Shown here piece after piece: positions 24,079 through 35,305 of a DNA stretch of 64,000 nt. A model generated the notes under the pieces. That model was not told where the DNA came from. It saw nothing but the letters and a program-made list of their open reading frames with translations, and made no database searches. How positions within the stretch are numbered: position 1 is the stretch's first letter; each line of letters begins with the position of its first letter. Where the stretch lies: assembly GCA_963969495.1 (NCBI GenBank), contig OZ018321.1:63518780-63582779 (forward strand), in the 5' to 3' direction. The translations under genes and the position numbers were made by a program. The stretch comes from Ceratothoa steindachneri (lineage: Eukaryota; Arthropoda; Malacostraca; Isopoda; Cymothoidae).

Positions 24079-25537
24079 TGTCGTAGAATGACTCCCGACG
24101 ATACCATATATATAACACTATTCGTTGAGGGAACTTCCTTAATTATCTTTAGAGTGCGTTTACTGTCTGGCGGCCGATATTATGTATCTTCGATATGCTT
24201 AAGAAGTGGAACTGAGCTCAAGGATAATAATATTGCTATCATTAATAAAATAGAGTTTTATTAATAATAACTATAAACAATACACAAAAACGGAAAATAT
24301 TGACATAAACAGAATGGAAAGGGTCGTGGAGACTCGGGCTAATCCGAGGATTTAAAGGATTTAAAAAGGTAAAACAAATATAGAGTTAAAGAGATGGGAT
24401 GGCTCGATAAACAATTTAAAGAACAGGATAGAATTGGCAAAAGGGATCAATACTCAAAGGTGAAGTTTTGGCTTACGTAACTTTGGCACTAGTGGTGCAG
24501 TGGAAGGTGGCGCAAAGGAGTTTCGGTCCGCTGGCGAGCTCCAGCCGAAGGGGGGGGGATAAAAGGATCCTGACAAGGCGTCTTGGGAAGGAGAACCGTT
24601 TCTCGACGAACGGCTCGAAGAACAATGGCTGTTCTAGGTTGTTCTCTTCTGAACAAAGGGGGAATGAGAACCGTCTCTTGTCTACGGGCTCAAGAAAAAT
24701 GGCTGTTCTAATGTTGTTCTCCTTTGAACAACAGGGGGGGTGAGAACCGTTTCTTGGCGAAGGGCTCAAAACGAACAATGGCTGTTCTAATGCTGTTCTC
24801 TTCTGAACAAAGGGGGGGATGAGAACCGTTTCTTAAAGAAGGGCTCAAAACGAACAATGGCTGTTCTAATGCTGTTCTCCTTGAACAACAGGGGGGGATG
24901 AGAACCGTTTCTTGGCGAAGGGCTCAAAACGAACAATGGCTGTTCTAATGCTGTTCTCCTTGAACAACAGGGGGGGATGAGAACCGTTTCTTGGCGAAGG
25001 GCTCAAAACGAACAATGGCTGTTCTAATGCTGTTCTCCTTTGAACAACAGGGGGGGAAGCCTTGGGGACTTGGCGTCGGAAAGGCTCAAACCTTTGGCAC
25101 TCAAGGAATATTGTCCTCCTTCTGGACAAGTGATGGTGAATCTCGAGGTCGAGGTCCCTTGGCGCACAAAGGGAGAGAGGGTCGTGGTGATGTTTCGCGA
25201 CGAAAATCTGGATCTCCAATCTGATCTTAGTGGTAAAGTTTCCATATAAATAGCCAGGACATCTCCTTGGCGTGGGGGAAAATGGAGTGAAAGCTTGGAG
25301 GGAACGCACAGCCGGGCCGGAAAACAATGCCTTATCTGCTCATAAGCCCAACTCAATCTGGCGAGGTCGGCGTATGGGGGCGAACGGGGGGACGATAACC
25401 TCCTTGATTAAACATTGACATCCGGTAGCTGTGATAAGACTCCAAGCCTCGAATCGAAGATGCACGTGGGCAGCATCATGGTTTTAAATAATATGGGATA
25501 GGAGTTGAAATTAACGCAGTCAACTCGTTCTATCACA
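24079..25537 (-). repeat. Shared middle LTR of the tandem copy
   Basis: The LTR is 1,459 bp and nearly identical to 19581-21040, with six minisatellite units at 24591-25057. It serves as 5' LTR for the internal region 21041-24078 and as 3' LTR for the truncated internal region at 25538-26571. Confidence 0.9.
24591..25057. repeat. LTR minisatellite, six units
   Basis: Same array as in the 3' LTR with the same unit count and order. The fourth unit differs (cttaaagaagg instead of cttatcgaagg). Confidence 0.9.
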
Positions 25538-25964
25538 CCCCTCCATTCCGGGGGGGAAGTTGTCGCTTCGAAAAAAAAGAGAGAAGGGACAACGATAGAG
25601 CTCCGTTGTGGGGAACTCGTTTTCTTGTACCAACCGTACCTTCCTGCACCTAACTAGTATTACCTCAATACATATGATCATTTTGATCTTTAGATTACAG
25701 GGGAAAATAACCTTTAATACAACTTAATCAGAGAGAGAAAAAAAAAGGGCATGGAACAATGAAATGATATAAACTTAGTACATACGGGACAAAATAATTT
25801 ATACGTAAATTAATAAGAACAAATATATATACATACAAAAATTAGACATTGAGCGTTACAAAATTCAGACATATACATTAATTAATTATATTACAAAAGA
25901 ATCTTAAATTAAGTCGTACAAGACGGTATATACCTACATGGAGATACTAATCCTATGAATACAA

Positions 25965-26702
25965 TTATTCTACGCTATTCGGTAACGCATTCCTACTGAG
26001 TGCGTCAGCGACCTGGTTATCGGAACCTTTTATCTTATTTATTTTAAACTGATACTCTTGCAAGAGTAAACTCCAGCGCATGATGCGGCCGTTTGAGTGT
26101 CTCAAATTCCTAATATAGGCTAACGGACGGTGGTCGGTTCCTATTTGAAATTCTTTACATATCAAGTACAGCTTGAATTTGTCTATGACCCAGATAATTG
26201 ATAGAGCTATCTTTTCTCTAGTGGCATATCTCTTTCCGCGTGGTAATAATTGACGACTAGCATATGCAACTGGATGACTCGTTCTGTCATCCACGTATTG
26301 AAGGAGTACACCTCCAATGCCCTCGTTGATCACGTCGGTCTTAACCCCAAAGGATTTTTCCGGGTTGGGCAACTTAAAAATGGGGGCAGAAATGAACTTA
26401 CTTTTGAGCTGATTAAAATGGGAAACAGCGACATCATTCCAACGTAAACGATCGGAGAAATTCTTTTCCTGAAGGGGGCATAGGGGGGCCGAAATTGCAG
26501 CGAAATTCGGAACAAATCGCTGATAGGGAGAAGCTGATCCTAGGATCGATCTTAATGGCTTCTTTGTAATCGGCAACTTTGTTACCATGACAATGATCAT
26601 GCTCCGATGACAGACCTCTGCAAGACAAACCCAGTCATACCAGAATAATGGAGATTTTTCATATTTTCCGTAAAGAATACTTTGAAATCTGTTCTTCTGC
26701 AC
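25965..26702 (-). pseudogene. Truncated RNase H end of a second pol-like frame, fused to foreign sequence
   Basis: From PITKKPLRSILGSA to the stop after NALPNSVE the frame repeats the C-terminal 200 residues of the pol-like ORF at 21469-22914. The first 43 codons, up to the breakpoint near 26571, come from unrelated flanking DNA, so the open frame is a chance chimera. It marks the truncation of the second internal region. Confidence 0.85.
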
Positions 26703-27070
26703 GATGACAACCAGCTCCCGTCAGTTCATTTCACAGGCTTAACGAATTCTATTAACTATGAAGCGCACCAGCGGTGGATATGTGCAGACCTAAAAATCAT
26801 TAACCTACTCCTCGGTCTTCAAAGCAGTTATACGATGCATACTATTCTTATGGGATGGCAGAGCCGATGAAAAGCAATACATGAAAAGTGAATGGGCACC
26901 AAGACCAAAAAATATCCCAGGTAGATTCCACTGCATTCACAAGCGGTTAATAAATCCACAGAAGCTCTTCCTACCACTACTACATCTAAAACTAGTGAAG
27001 AATTTCATTAAGTCAATGAACCCAGCCAATCTAGGGTTTCATTGACTGACAACGACGTTCAAGGCGTGAT
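26690..27070 (+). pseudogene. Relic of a multicopy arthropod repeat protein of unknown class
   Basis: The plus frame from 26682 reads LPSVHFTGLTNSINYEAHQR, then WICADLKIINLLLGLQSSYT and a WQSR word, then stops. Further pieces with EWAPRPKNIPGRF and LFLPLLHLKLVKNFIKSMN follow in shifted frames to about 27060. The order resembles a protein often annotated as uncharacterised in many copies in arthropod genomes, with a conserved CGDLKV, CFLCxWDSR and LPPLHIKLGLMKNFVKA series. I cannot name its element class. The match is from memory of the family pattern. Confidence 0.45.
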
Positions 27071-27141
27071 AACCGAACTCATTGACGACAGTTAATTCTT
27101 AGAAGTCATAAATCAGACTGAAAAGATTGCTTGGCTTGCAT

Positions 27142-27617
27142 TCATTGATGTCGGACGTAACCTACTGGGCAATCGCCACTCCATCTTTCTAAATATTCCC
27201 TGTGTGTTTTTGTATCTCTCGTGGGCGTTATCATTATTATTATTATTGTTATTATTATTAGTGGTTGCTGTTGTTTTTTAATCTTATTTTCTATATTAGA
27301 AACATTATAGGTCAAACTGCGCCAGTAGCTGTACAACTAACGGATGGAAAGTGATGCTCCGAATTTAGTCCTTTACTTGTTAACAAAGGTGAAAAACTCG
27401 TTCTCTTAACCCCCCCTCCCAGCTTTCAATTAAGTTTCTATTATAAGGTATATGAACATGGCCAAATCAGTACCTATTCTACAGGGTTTTCGGGTTAAAT
27501 ATGACGGTTTGTATAATAGAAACCCCTGCAATATCTCTTCCATAAGTGAATGTATTTTAAAAATAAAAAACAACAACATATCAATTAGATTATAGTTGGG
27601 AGATAACAGTTTACTCA
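27142..27617. other. Intronic spacer with a short ATT-rich run
   Basis: Apart from an (ATT)n-like run at 27231-27262 nothing is recognised. Confidence 0.5.
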
Positions 27618-28480
27618 AAGTAGCCACCCTCAGTTATCCTCACGGCCTCAAGATGGCTACGGAACCTGGCGCATGCATTCATCATTGTGTCAAAGGGATG
27701 AGCGTCTAATACCTTCTTGATTTTGGCCACCAGTTCGGCTTTGATATCACAGGTAGAGCGGTTGGGGGCTTTCTTAACTGCTCTCTACGCATGGTAATCC
27801 ATGAGCCTAAAATCGAGTAAATTAGAAGGCAAGAAAGTGGAGCTAGTGAGGTCGTAGAAATTCTTTGACAACCACTTCTGACTCTTTCCGGAGGTATAGC
27901 CTACCAGCAGCAACCATTTTCAGCCAGGGTTTGATCATAATCGCCAGCAGGTCCAAATAGTCTTCTGAGACCCTGCTCAAAGATGTGCGTTGGTATGGTG
28001 CTACTTTCACTGAAGACATACCCACAACCATCAAAGTTTGGCGGAAATTGGTCTTTGCATGGATTGTAGGCAAACCAGCTGTTGTTCTATATGTTGTATA
28101 ACTGGTCCTGACAAAAGTTCCTTTCATCTGAGAAGAAACAGATTGTTCCCAGCTCAATAGAATGCATCAGTTTGCTCACGAGGTTCTTTGCTTTCGCCAA
28201 GCCGTTCTTTTTGGGCCTTGGATGTCAGAATTTGCCCTCTTGTACGAGTGGTAGCGAATGCTCTCATTCAGAGCCAGCGTCATGTTGACGAATCCGACAT
28301 CCATTCCTCTCGCCAAAGCCCGGATTGCTTTGTTCGGGTCTTCAATCACCTTTTTCTGTAGTTGTTGGATGGATTCCGTCGTGCGTACAGGGTTCGGACG
28401 CCTGCTGGCCTTCCTTTTTGCACTCCACATATTCGTAGTCTCTCTTGCAGCTGCTTATGTCGTCTTGCAACATTTACAGT
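27618..28480 (-). pseudogene. Tc1/mariner-superfamily transposase relic
   Basis: The frame at 28430-28176 reads RTTESIQQLQKKVIEDPNKA, then IRALARGMDVGFVN and ESIRYHSYKR, a helix-turn-helix DNA-binding region. In the next frame FFSDEKNFCQDQ near 28140-28105 holds the first catalytic aspartate context. Downstream, LPSNLLDFRLMDYHA fits the PNSPDLNPLDYxxW region before the last acid. KKAPNRSTCDIKAELVAKIK near 27760-27700 fits the C-terminal tail. Several stops and frameshifts separate the parts and the second aspartate word is eroded. No inverted repeat pair is seen. Confidence 0.7.
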
Positions 28481-28863
28481 GTTAACAGAGCATTGGGCAC
28501 CAGTCGTGATGGCAGAATTTTGATGCCTGGCACGAATCTTCATGATGCAGGTAACTCTTTTTCCAATATTCAGATGATTTTCGGCAGTCCGACATGTCAG
28601 CTAACATTTTTTGCCACTAAAACTTTACTCTGCAAGCTCTCTAACGCTTTTGACTGTACACCGATACATCAACATGTTCTTGAAAAAGGAGACATTAAAA
28701 ATCGTCAATTTAGCTTGAACACCTTGTATTTACCCTGATTAAATTATACATTTATATACACCTTTGGTCAAAAGTATAAAACAACCTATCATTCATATAA
28801 TATAATAGACATTTATGTAAAATTAATTCAGTATATATATATATTATATTCATTTATTTTAAA

Positions 28864-29233
28864 TTATTTTAATACTTTATTTGGCCCTTCTTTTGCTGGA
28901 TTTATAGCCATAATTCTTCGTGGCATGGATTTCGCTAGATTTCTCGAATTTATAAGGCTATCTTGTAATTTTTCATAGATCTCTGTTTTATTTGTATTTG
29001 TGGCACTTTTTGTTGCTTTTCTAAGCAATATATTGTTTCTAGATTCTCTAGAGGTCTTCTCTAAGTGTTGTAAGATGTTTACTGCCACTTCTCTTCCTTG
29101 ACACAATCCTTTGTTCTCTTGATATCGTTTTATAGTGGTGTGAACATTTTATTTTTATAGCAATTTCTATTTGGTTATGGAGAAGTTGGGTTTGGGTTCT
29201 CTGTGCCTCTATAAGTTCTTTAGTTTTACTCAC
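28864..29233 (-). pseudogene. Unidentified coding relic in two frames
   Basis: The minus-strand frames 29233-29048 (MSKTKELIEAQRTQTQLLHN) and 29106-28864 (with EKTSRESRNNILLRKATKSA and NKTEIYEKLQDSLINSRNLA) overlap and have coding-like, lysine- and glutamine-rich helical composition. Position just downstream of a Penelope-like element in the same orientation is noted. I recognise no family. Confidence 0.25.
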
Positions 29234-29769
29234 ATTAGTTATTTAGAACGATATTGAATACACAATATTTAAAAATTTAGGTTTAAACATAATATTGGTA
29301 AAATTAGAATTTAAAAACATACCATTCAATTAATTACGCACTATTTAGTAAGTAATTTAAACATATTTACAAATTATTCAAACATATTAGGAAAATACAC
29401 ATTATTAACATACATATTTATGAATAATCTGATAACCTCTAAAAAGTATGATTAAATATATAAATATATGAGGGGTATTTTAACATTTGGCAAAGGGTAT
29501 GTCACTTACATCGGAGTATCTTCAGTGATTCTATTTAAAAGTACAGGAATTACTCAATTTAGGAACATACATTAACAAAAATAAACACCAATAACAAAAC
29601 ACCCCCAAAACATAAAGCTAAATAAAGAGACTAAAGTTAAAATATGATAAAGTATACAAACTAAGAAAAGAACCGAATACGTGAATGATGCTAACGAAAT
29701 TTCCCATTACCTTATACATATAGTCGTTCATTGCCAAGAATGAAAAAGTGAACGAAATAGCAGCATGAA

Positions 29770-30920
29770 ATGACCATTGGTATGTTGTAGGGTTATGCGA
29801 TAAGTTGGGGAAACGAAGAATCAGTCTCCTTTAGTGCTGTTTCTTTTTTAAAGCAACTCTTATATTTTTAAAAATAGATTGAAGGAGCCCCTAAGAGAAT
29901 GGAAAATTATTCCGATGAAATAGGGCGGCCAGCATTTTCTGCATGATTCCGTATGTTGGAGAATTCGGGTGTAGTTAAGGGTCTTTGAGTTCTATGAGAT
30001 AATCTAGTTAGTTTGACCTACTTAGCAGGCTTTGTAGCCGGCAAACTTGAATTGGTATACATACAACATAGCATCTCAATATCGGAGGAATACGATCTTT
30101 ATAGTTGAAGAAAGAACCCAAAGAATTATGATTAATATATATCAAGTTAAATCGGCATTGCGGTAAAGGTTTTGCAAGATTTTCTTAAGGGTAACGTCCA
30201 AACAAGTGGAGGGACCAATAAATGGGAGCTTAATACAAATACAGTGCTTTGGAACAAAGAGATATATTGGGTTATAAACATATAGCTTATTTAAGAAAGT
30301 TTTCGTATACTTGTCAAATAGGTGTAAAGAGAACATGTTAAATAAAAATATGTTCTCAGAAAACTCATTTCCTTGTCAAAATTTTGAAGGCTCTGAATAT
30401 TTTTGTCTTTATACTCGCTATTTTAAATATATAATGTACAAAAATGAAATAATTAGTCCTTAAAATTATGTTCGCGAGTTTCATAAAGACGGAAGTTTTA
30501 AATTTTCTCTCCTCCCTCTCTTTAGTTACATCTAGAAAATGAATTTTGTTATCTGTCTCAACTTCTTTCGAAAACCATATATTTGGGTGTTGCTCATTAA
30601 GGTAAGGTAGAAATAAGTGTGCGTGGTATGCATTACGAAAGAGAAGAAATCCATTATCCACAAACAGTTTGTAGGAAATAGACAATTATCAAGCTAAATT
30701 GATTTGTGATGACACAGAAATGAGTTGGCAAAGGTAGGTCCAAATAGAGATCCCATGGCCATTCCTTCAATTTGCTTATACAGTATATTGTTAAATAAAA
30801 ATATCGTATCTTCTACTACTAGTTTTAAAAAATAGTGAAAACAAGGACTTATTTAAACCATAAATTAGCTAGTTGATGCTAAAAAGTTTATCACATATTT
30901 ATTGCATTAATGTAAGTTCC
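29770..30920 (-). mobile_element. Penelope-like element, RT and GIY-YIG parts, decayed
   Basis: Reading downward, 30920-30740 gives a frame with FKLVVEDTIFLFNNILYKQI followed by EGMAMGSLFGPTFANSF, the motif B region of Penelope-type reverse transcriptase. The frame at 30685-30365 has YKLFVDNGFLLF in place of YVDDTFLLF, then YLNEQHPNIWF and KIHFLDV. The frame 30336-30142 holds the thumb-like continuation. From 30130 to 29800 the words FNYKDRIPPILR, NHAENAGRPISSE and FSILLGAPSIYF mark the linker and C-terminal endonuclease half. The core GIY-YIG residues are eroded. The catalytic YVDD has become FVDN, so the copy is dead. Confidence 0.8.
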
Positions 30921-31039
30921 TAAAGTGAGTAACTCCTTGATGTTAAATAAAATTAATTTAAATGTTCGGAGATAAGGGGCGAAACCTCTTGCAGAGCTAA
31001 ATAAATGTACTTCTCTATCTACTCGAGAATCTTCATTTT

Positions 31040-31246
<207 letters not shown>

Positions 31247-31731
31247 GGTGAGGCCATGTTGTATACATGTACTGTTGAAGTCCAGCGTTATTGATTTTAA
31301 ATTGTATTCTCTTTATTTTTCTTAAAAGTTTTTTGTCTGAGGCTTTTAGGCGAGAAAAAACATTCGCAAAATACATATTTTATTCGGAGACGTCTTTGAA
31401 CGTGGTCGGTCGCCTTCAGGGAATGCACATAAATGGAATGATGTATTCAATAGTCGAAGATAATAGGGATAGTAGTAGGAGATAGTTGTTTAAAGTTGGA
31501 AGACAGGGTTTTGTCCCGGTTCAGAAGGCATAACAAACATTTACTTATTTATATTTTTTTGATATTTCTGTTTATTTATTCTGTGTGAACATCTGAGCTT
31601 TCAAGCCTTTATAGGCGGCCGAGTTCAGCAGTTTACCTCGTGTTCGTGTTGCTTCTATTTCTTACGTTAATGTATATCAGAAATGTTGTCTTACTTGGTT
31701 GTGCTATTATTGTACCGTGTGTATGAGTGCT

Positions 31732-32610
31732 TTATGTAAAAAATGGTGATGTGTTCTCCTCAGCGCAGAGTTTGGTGCTTGGAAATAATCGATTTTGGCC
31801 GACTTTCTCACGCAATCTTGTAGGGATCCTGATATTGCCACCTGTTGCTCTTAGTTCTGGGACGATGTCGTTTGTCAGTGTTTTCCAGACCTTTTTGCTA
31901 ATTTTCTGCGTTACTATATTGATGGGCTCAAGACGTTGCCTGGTGTGCAGATCCCTTTGACGAAGATGTTCGTTGCTTCTGAATTTGTTAATGTATAGGG
32001 ATGCAGAGTTCTGCACTCGCTGGAGCCCCCTCATAGAGGTCCTTCTGGCCGCTTGAGTCACTACTGCAGGGTAGATGAGCTTAGCCCGGATGAACATCAG
32101 GTATATTTTCCTGATGTTGGCCGAGCTAAGGTTTCTAAATCTGTAAAGCTTGGAGATTTCTCTCTTCGCCAGATTCTGCTTCTCCTTGTAGTGCCTCGAG
32201 TATCCATGGTCGGGGATTTTAAGGCCTAGGACGGTGCCTTCGGTGGAGTAACCATATCTCCTCCCATCTATCAAGGTGGGCCACGTCAACCTGCAGCTCA
32301 GCGGGATGATCCTGAACTTGTCCCTCTTTGTTCGGATCTTCCATTGTCTCTCATATTTGTTTATATCAGAGATTTCTACCTTAGTATAAGTTGCCTGTGC
32401 CCTTGATTTCCTCCCTGCACTATGGATGATTTGCGTGATGTCATCTGCGAATTGCAGATACATCGTGTCCCTGTGTATCGGAGTCGGGAGGTCGATGGTG
32501 AAGACTAGGTAGAGCAGAAGGCTCATACAGCTCCCCTGGGGAACGCCTGCGGTGAGTTTGAACTCTGGCCCTCTGTGCTCTTCGATCATGAGACGCGCTC
32601 TTCTGTCCAT
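31732..32610 (-). pseudogene. Jockey-like LINE reverse transcriptase, palm to C-terminus
   Basis: An open frame of 292 codons. Motif B reads AGVPQGSCMSLLLY near residue 25, with the usual VLSPLLY altered to CMSLLLY. Motif C is YLQFADDITQI near residue 55, so the catalytic aspartate pair is intact. Thumb and C-terminal words LGLKIPDHGYSRHYKEK and LIYPAVVTQAARRTSMRGLQ follow. The upstream palm motif A (VQKAFDNVW) lies at about 32700 in another frame, so the enzyme is split. Confidence 0.8.
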
Positions 32611-32853
32611 GAAGAAGTCACAGAGAACTCTTTCCAGGACCGGGTTTAGCTGGAAGCCTAGGATCTTTTATTGGAGTCCTTCCAGCCAAACATTGTCAAA
32701 GGCCTTCTGCACGTTCCTCAGCACGATGTCTACATAGTAACCCTTCGCTCGGCAATACGCAATCTTTTATGTTAGGACCGCCAGGGCCGTTTATGTGCCC
32801 CCTTTTAAACGAAACCCATGCTGTTGTGGGTTGTGTGTTCCTAACTCGCTTAG

Positions 32854-33219
32854 TTAAGCTTGTAGCCTATGGGCTATAATATTCACAAAGATCTTGCGCT
32901 GTATCTCGAGGAGAGATATTAGGCGATAGTTAGCCACCTGGTTTGGGGGCTTGTTTCCTTTTCGGATTAAGATGATTTTGATCATCTTACACCTGTCTGG
33001 GAAGTAGCTTGTATTCAGGGCAGCTTTCATGGTGTTCACCAGGCCCTGAATAATTTGCCGTGGGGCATTTGCGAGGTTGTTTTTCGTGATTCCAGACCAG
33101 CCGGGCGCCCTTTGTTTGAAGGACATTAAGGTGTTCATGGTCTCTTCAAAGGTTATAGGGCGCCCATGGTTAACCATCTCTCTCGATACTTGCGGGTGAG
33201 GGTGATTCCTATGTATCAT
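32854..33219 (-). pseudogene. Jockey-like LINE reverse transcriptase, finger region
   Basis: The frame reads FKQRAPGWSGITKNNLANAP, then SYFPDRCKMIKIILIRKGNK and NYRLISLLEIQRKIFVNIIA. This is the normal series before motif A (APGxDGI, W..A.vi.I.K.gK, YRPIsLL). It directly precedes the palm frame in order. Confidence 0.8.
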
Positions 33220-33323
33220 CGTCCCAATGTGCTCGAGCAGCTGGTCTTCGTTCTCATCCGGTGATATTGCAAAGATCTCTTTCCAGTGTCTTCTAAATAT
33301 TTTTTCGAGAGATTCCAGATCCT

Positions 33324-33853
33324 CTATAAAATTGTCGCCTTCTTTGATTGTGTTCTGGGCTTAGGAGGCAATATCCTAAGTTTTCGGATTTTATTCCAAA
33401 AAGTTACGGGACTGCTTTCCCTGTCCAGTCTTCCCAAGATATCGTCCCAAATTTCTCTTTGCTTTTCAAGGATGATATTTTTAAGTTCATCGCTTAGCTG
33501 CCTCACTCTAGCTATCCTTTCCTTTTTTGGTCCTGTTCTGCCGATTACTTCATAGATTTCTCTGTATTCTCTGGCGCATCTCTGATCTCATCCGTCCACT
33601 TAGGTTGTGGAAGCAATTTGTTAGCGATTCTGGGGATGCATCTCTCGTCTGCTTTAGTGAGGAGATTGGTGATCTTATCTATCTCCTCGTCGATTTCTTC
33701 GAGATTTGCTTCGCTCAGGTCAGCTGGCTGGTAGTCGCTAAGCATCTCTCTGTATTGCTCCCAGTTAGTTTTTGAATAACCTTTCCTAAGTGGGACGGGC
33801 TTGAGCATTGGCGCAAGTGACATGTTGGTGATGATGTGATCGCTCGGGACCAC
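33324..33853 (-). pseudogene. Jockey-like LINE linker between endonuclease and RT
   Basis: Two frames, 33853-33545 (with GYSKTNWEQYREMLSDYQPA) and 33506-33324 (RQLSDELKNIILEKQREIWD), match the linker that joins endonuclease and reverse transcriptase in this LINE group. There are no catalytic motifs. Confidence 0.6.
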
Positions 33854-33933
33854 AGGCCCTGGTTCGTTGCTGATGTTGAAAGGAGAATTTCAAATTTGCT
33901 AACACAATGTCCGGTTTGTCGCCGAACGATGGG

Positions 33934-34462
33934 TTAGGTTGATCGGGAAATCTGGCCCAACCCTCTAGGGCCTATTTCTTTCGAACAATAGCTCCAATTT
34001 ACTTCCCCTAGCTCGCCGCGCCTGCAGCCAGAAGTTCGGCATCTAGTGTTTAGGTCGCCTCCTAGCAACGCCAGCCTCCTGTGCTCGAAGAGGGTGAGTA
34101 AGTTGTTGATCGGCAGGTATTGGCGTCTAGGTGGTTGATATACTACCGCCACTGTTGGGCCTCCAACTAGGGTTGGAATTTCGACAGTGGAATGATTCAT
34201 CTAAGTTCGGTAATATTTTGAACTTAATGTTTTTGCGGATCGCGATGGCAGCGCGATCAAATCGCTCCTGTGTTTGATTTTTCTGTATTACTGTGTAGTT
34301 GTATACTTTTATCGTGTTCGTGTTTGTGTTAATGCCATGTTCTAAAATGAGCATGATTTCCGGGTCCACTGTACGGAAGATATTTCCATAACCAATGGAT
34401 TTTCCTTTCCATCCGTCCACATTCAGTGTGAGTATCTTTAGTGTATTGTTCTTGTTCTCCAT
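33934..34462 (-). pseudogene. Jockey-like LINE endonuclease (exonuclease-endonuclease-phosphatase fold)
   Basis: The frame 34462-34127 starts MENKNNTLKILTLNVDGWKG, the typical first strand of the endonuclease, and holds ILEHGIN in the position of the catalytic glutamate context. After a frameshift, 34200-33934 contains VVYQPPRRQYLP and LALLGGDLNTR, the GDxN motif. The C-terminal SDH part is eroded. Confidence 0.75.
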
Positions 34463-34543
34463 TTTGTCTCTTTTGCTTAAGTGTGTTTGTTTGTTTGGGT
34501 TGTTTGATTGACTGTCACGTGTTTTTCCGTTCCTGATCTTTTT

Positions 34544-34837
34544 TTAGTCTGGTTTACTGAAGGTGAAGCAGGAGTCAATGTAGAGTTTTACTTTGTTTTC
34601 GTCGAGGATTTGTTCAATTACTGATTCTTGTACTGAAGCTGAGTAGGTCCATTTGTATCTGTTTTCTCGGATACCCCGGTAGATCTCTGTGGTGAAGGAT
34701 ATTTCTGGGAATGATACCCGTTCCGTCGCATAGACTTTGAGGTCGATCGCCTTTTCATCGTACTTGTAAGTACCTACCGAAGTTCTTGCCCTACTTCCTG
34801 ATCTTGCAGGGCTCTTAGGAGCCTTGGATTTACTCAC
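34544..34837 (-). CDS. Short frame upstream of the Jockey-like endonuclease, possible ORF1 remnant
   Basis: A frame of 97 codons with a basic start (KSKAPKSPARSGSRARTS) and then mixed sequence (YATERVSFPEISFTTEIYRG, EQILDENKVKLYIDSCF). The first codon would be GTG, so the true start may lie upstream or be lost. Its first 20 bases overlap the end of an inverted repeat shared with 30917-30935. It lies 80 bp before the endonuclease in the same orientation, which suits an ORF1 remnant. I recognise no domain. Confidence 0.3.
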   Translation of the reverse strand: MSKSKAPKSPARSGSRARTSVGTYKYDEKAIDLKVYATERVSFPEISFTTEIYRGIRENRYKWTYSASVQESVIEQILDENKVKLYIDSCFTFSKPD

Positions 34838-35015
34838 TTTAGGGTCGTATATTAACGCAATAAGTATGTGATAAACTTTTTAGCAACAACTAGCTAATTT
34901 ATTGTTTAAATAAGTCATTGTTTTCACTATTTATAAAACTAGTAGTAGAAGATACAATATTTTTATTTAATAATATACTGTATAAGCAAATTGAAGGAAT
35001 AGCCAAGGGATATAT
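34815..35015 (+). mobile_element. Penelope-like fragment, inverted relative to 30740-30945
   Basis: The plus frame reads FIKLVVEDTIFLFNNILYKQ followed by IEGIAKGY, the same segment as in the minus-strand copy at 30920-30740. Nucleotide similarity extends outward to cctaaagtgagtaa on both sides, giving inverted copies of about 190-200 bp on either side of the Jockey-like LINE. The fragment stops where the DUF4817 transposon begins near 35016. Confidence 0.75.
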
Positions 35016-35114
35016 AAAGGGCTCTCGAGATTTGTTAGGCGATAGTGGCCATGTTGTTAAAGCGACATCTGGCAATCTCACTGTGAACTGTTCAGTAGTA
35101 CTTAGCAAGTCACG

Positions 35115-35305
35115 ATGAAAGGTTATAGCGTTGAACAGCGTGTGCAAATCATCAAATGTTATTATCAAAATCAGTGCTCCGTTCGACAAACGTTCCGCGC
35201 ATTACGTGATTTCTATCTTCGCCACAGCGACGAGGCCCTCTTTTGGATGAATGGATTTGTGAACAAGCAAAATTGTCGGATTTGGGAAGAAAACAATCCA
35301 CATGA
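35115..35305 (+). pseudogene. DUF4817-type transposase, N-terminal piece
   Basis: The start reads MKGYSVEQRVQIIKCYYQNQ followed by CSVRQTFRALRDFY, the DUF4817 helix-turn-helix region. It then jumps to SDEALFWMNGFVNKQNCRIW, which in intact members lies more than a hundred residues later and carries the first catalytic aspartate in the SDEA word. The piece is therefore internally deleted before the CR1 insertion split it at the NPHE word near 35300. Confidence 0.8.

Larger units (their letters stand above)
19581..26571 (-). mobile_element. Tandem LTR retrotransposon, copy 2 (LTR-internal-LTR-truncated internal)
   Basis: On the plus-strand map the order is LTR 19581-21040, internal 21041-24078, LTR 24079-25537, then a second internal stretch 25538-26571. 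The second stretch is the same RNase H end as in the first and breaks off at 26571. The two LTRs share a middle LTR position, as expected from recombination between LTRs of neighbouring or circular copies, or from insertion of one copy into the LTR of another. The two internal stretches and both LTRs are nearly identical over the shared length, so the event is young. As in copy 1, there is no RT palm and no integrase. Confidence 0.85.
31400..34840 (-). mobile_element. Jockey-like non-LTR retrotransposon (LINE), decayed
   Basis: About 3.4 kb on the minus strand. Its parts are a short upstream frame (34837-34544), an apurinic-type endonuclease (34462-33934), a linker, reverse transcriptase (33220-32200) and a C-terminal region ending at 31732. 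A 3' tail to about 31400 has an AATAAA-like word near 31300. Frames are broken by stops and shifts. Assignment to the Jockey group is from the order of domains and the GVPQGS and FADD contexts, and a related clade is possible. Confidence 0.7.

Noticed and set aside
25965..26702. 245-codon frame as a separate gene
   Set aside because: The first 43 codons come from foreign flanking DNA beyond the truncation at 26571. The rest is a copy of the RNase H end.
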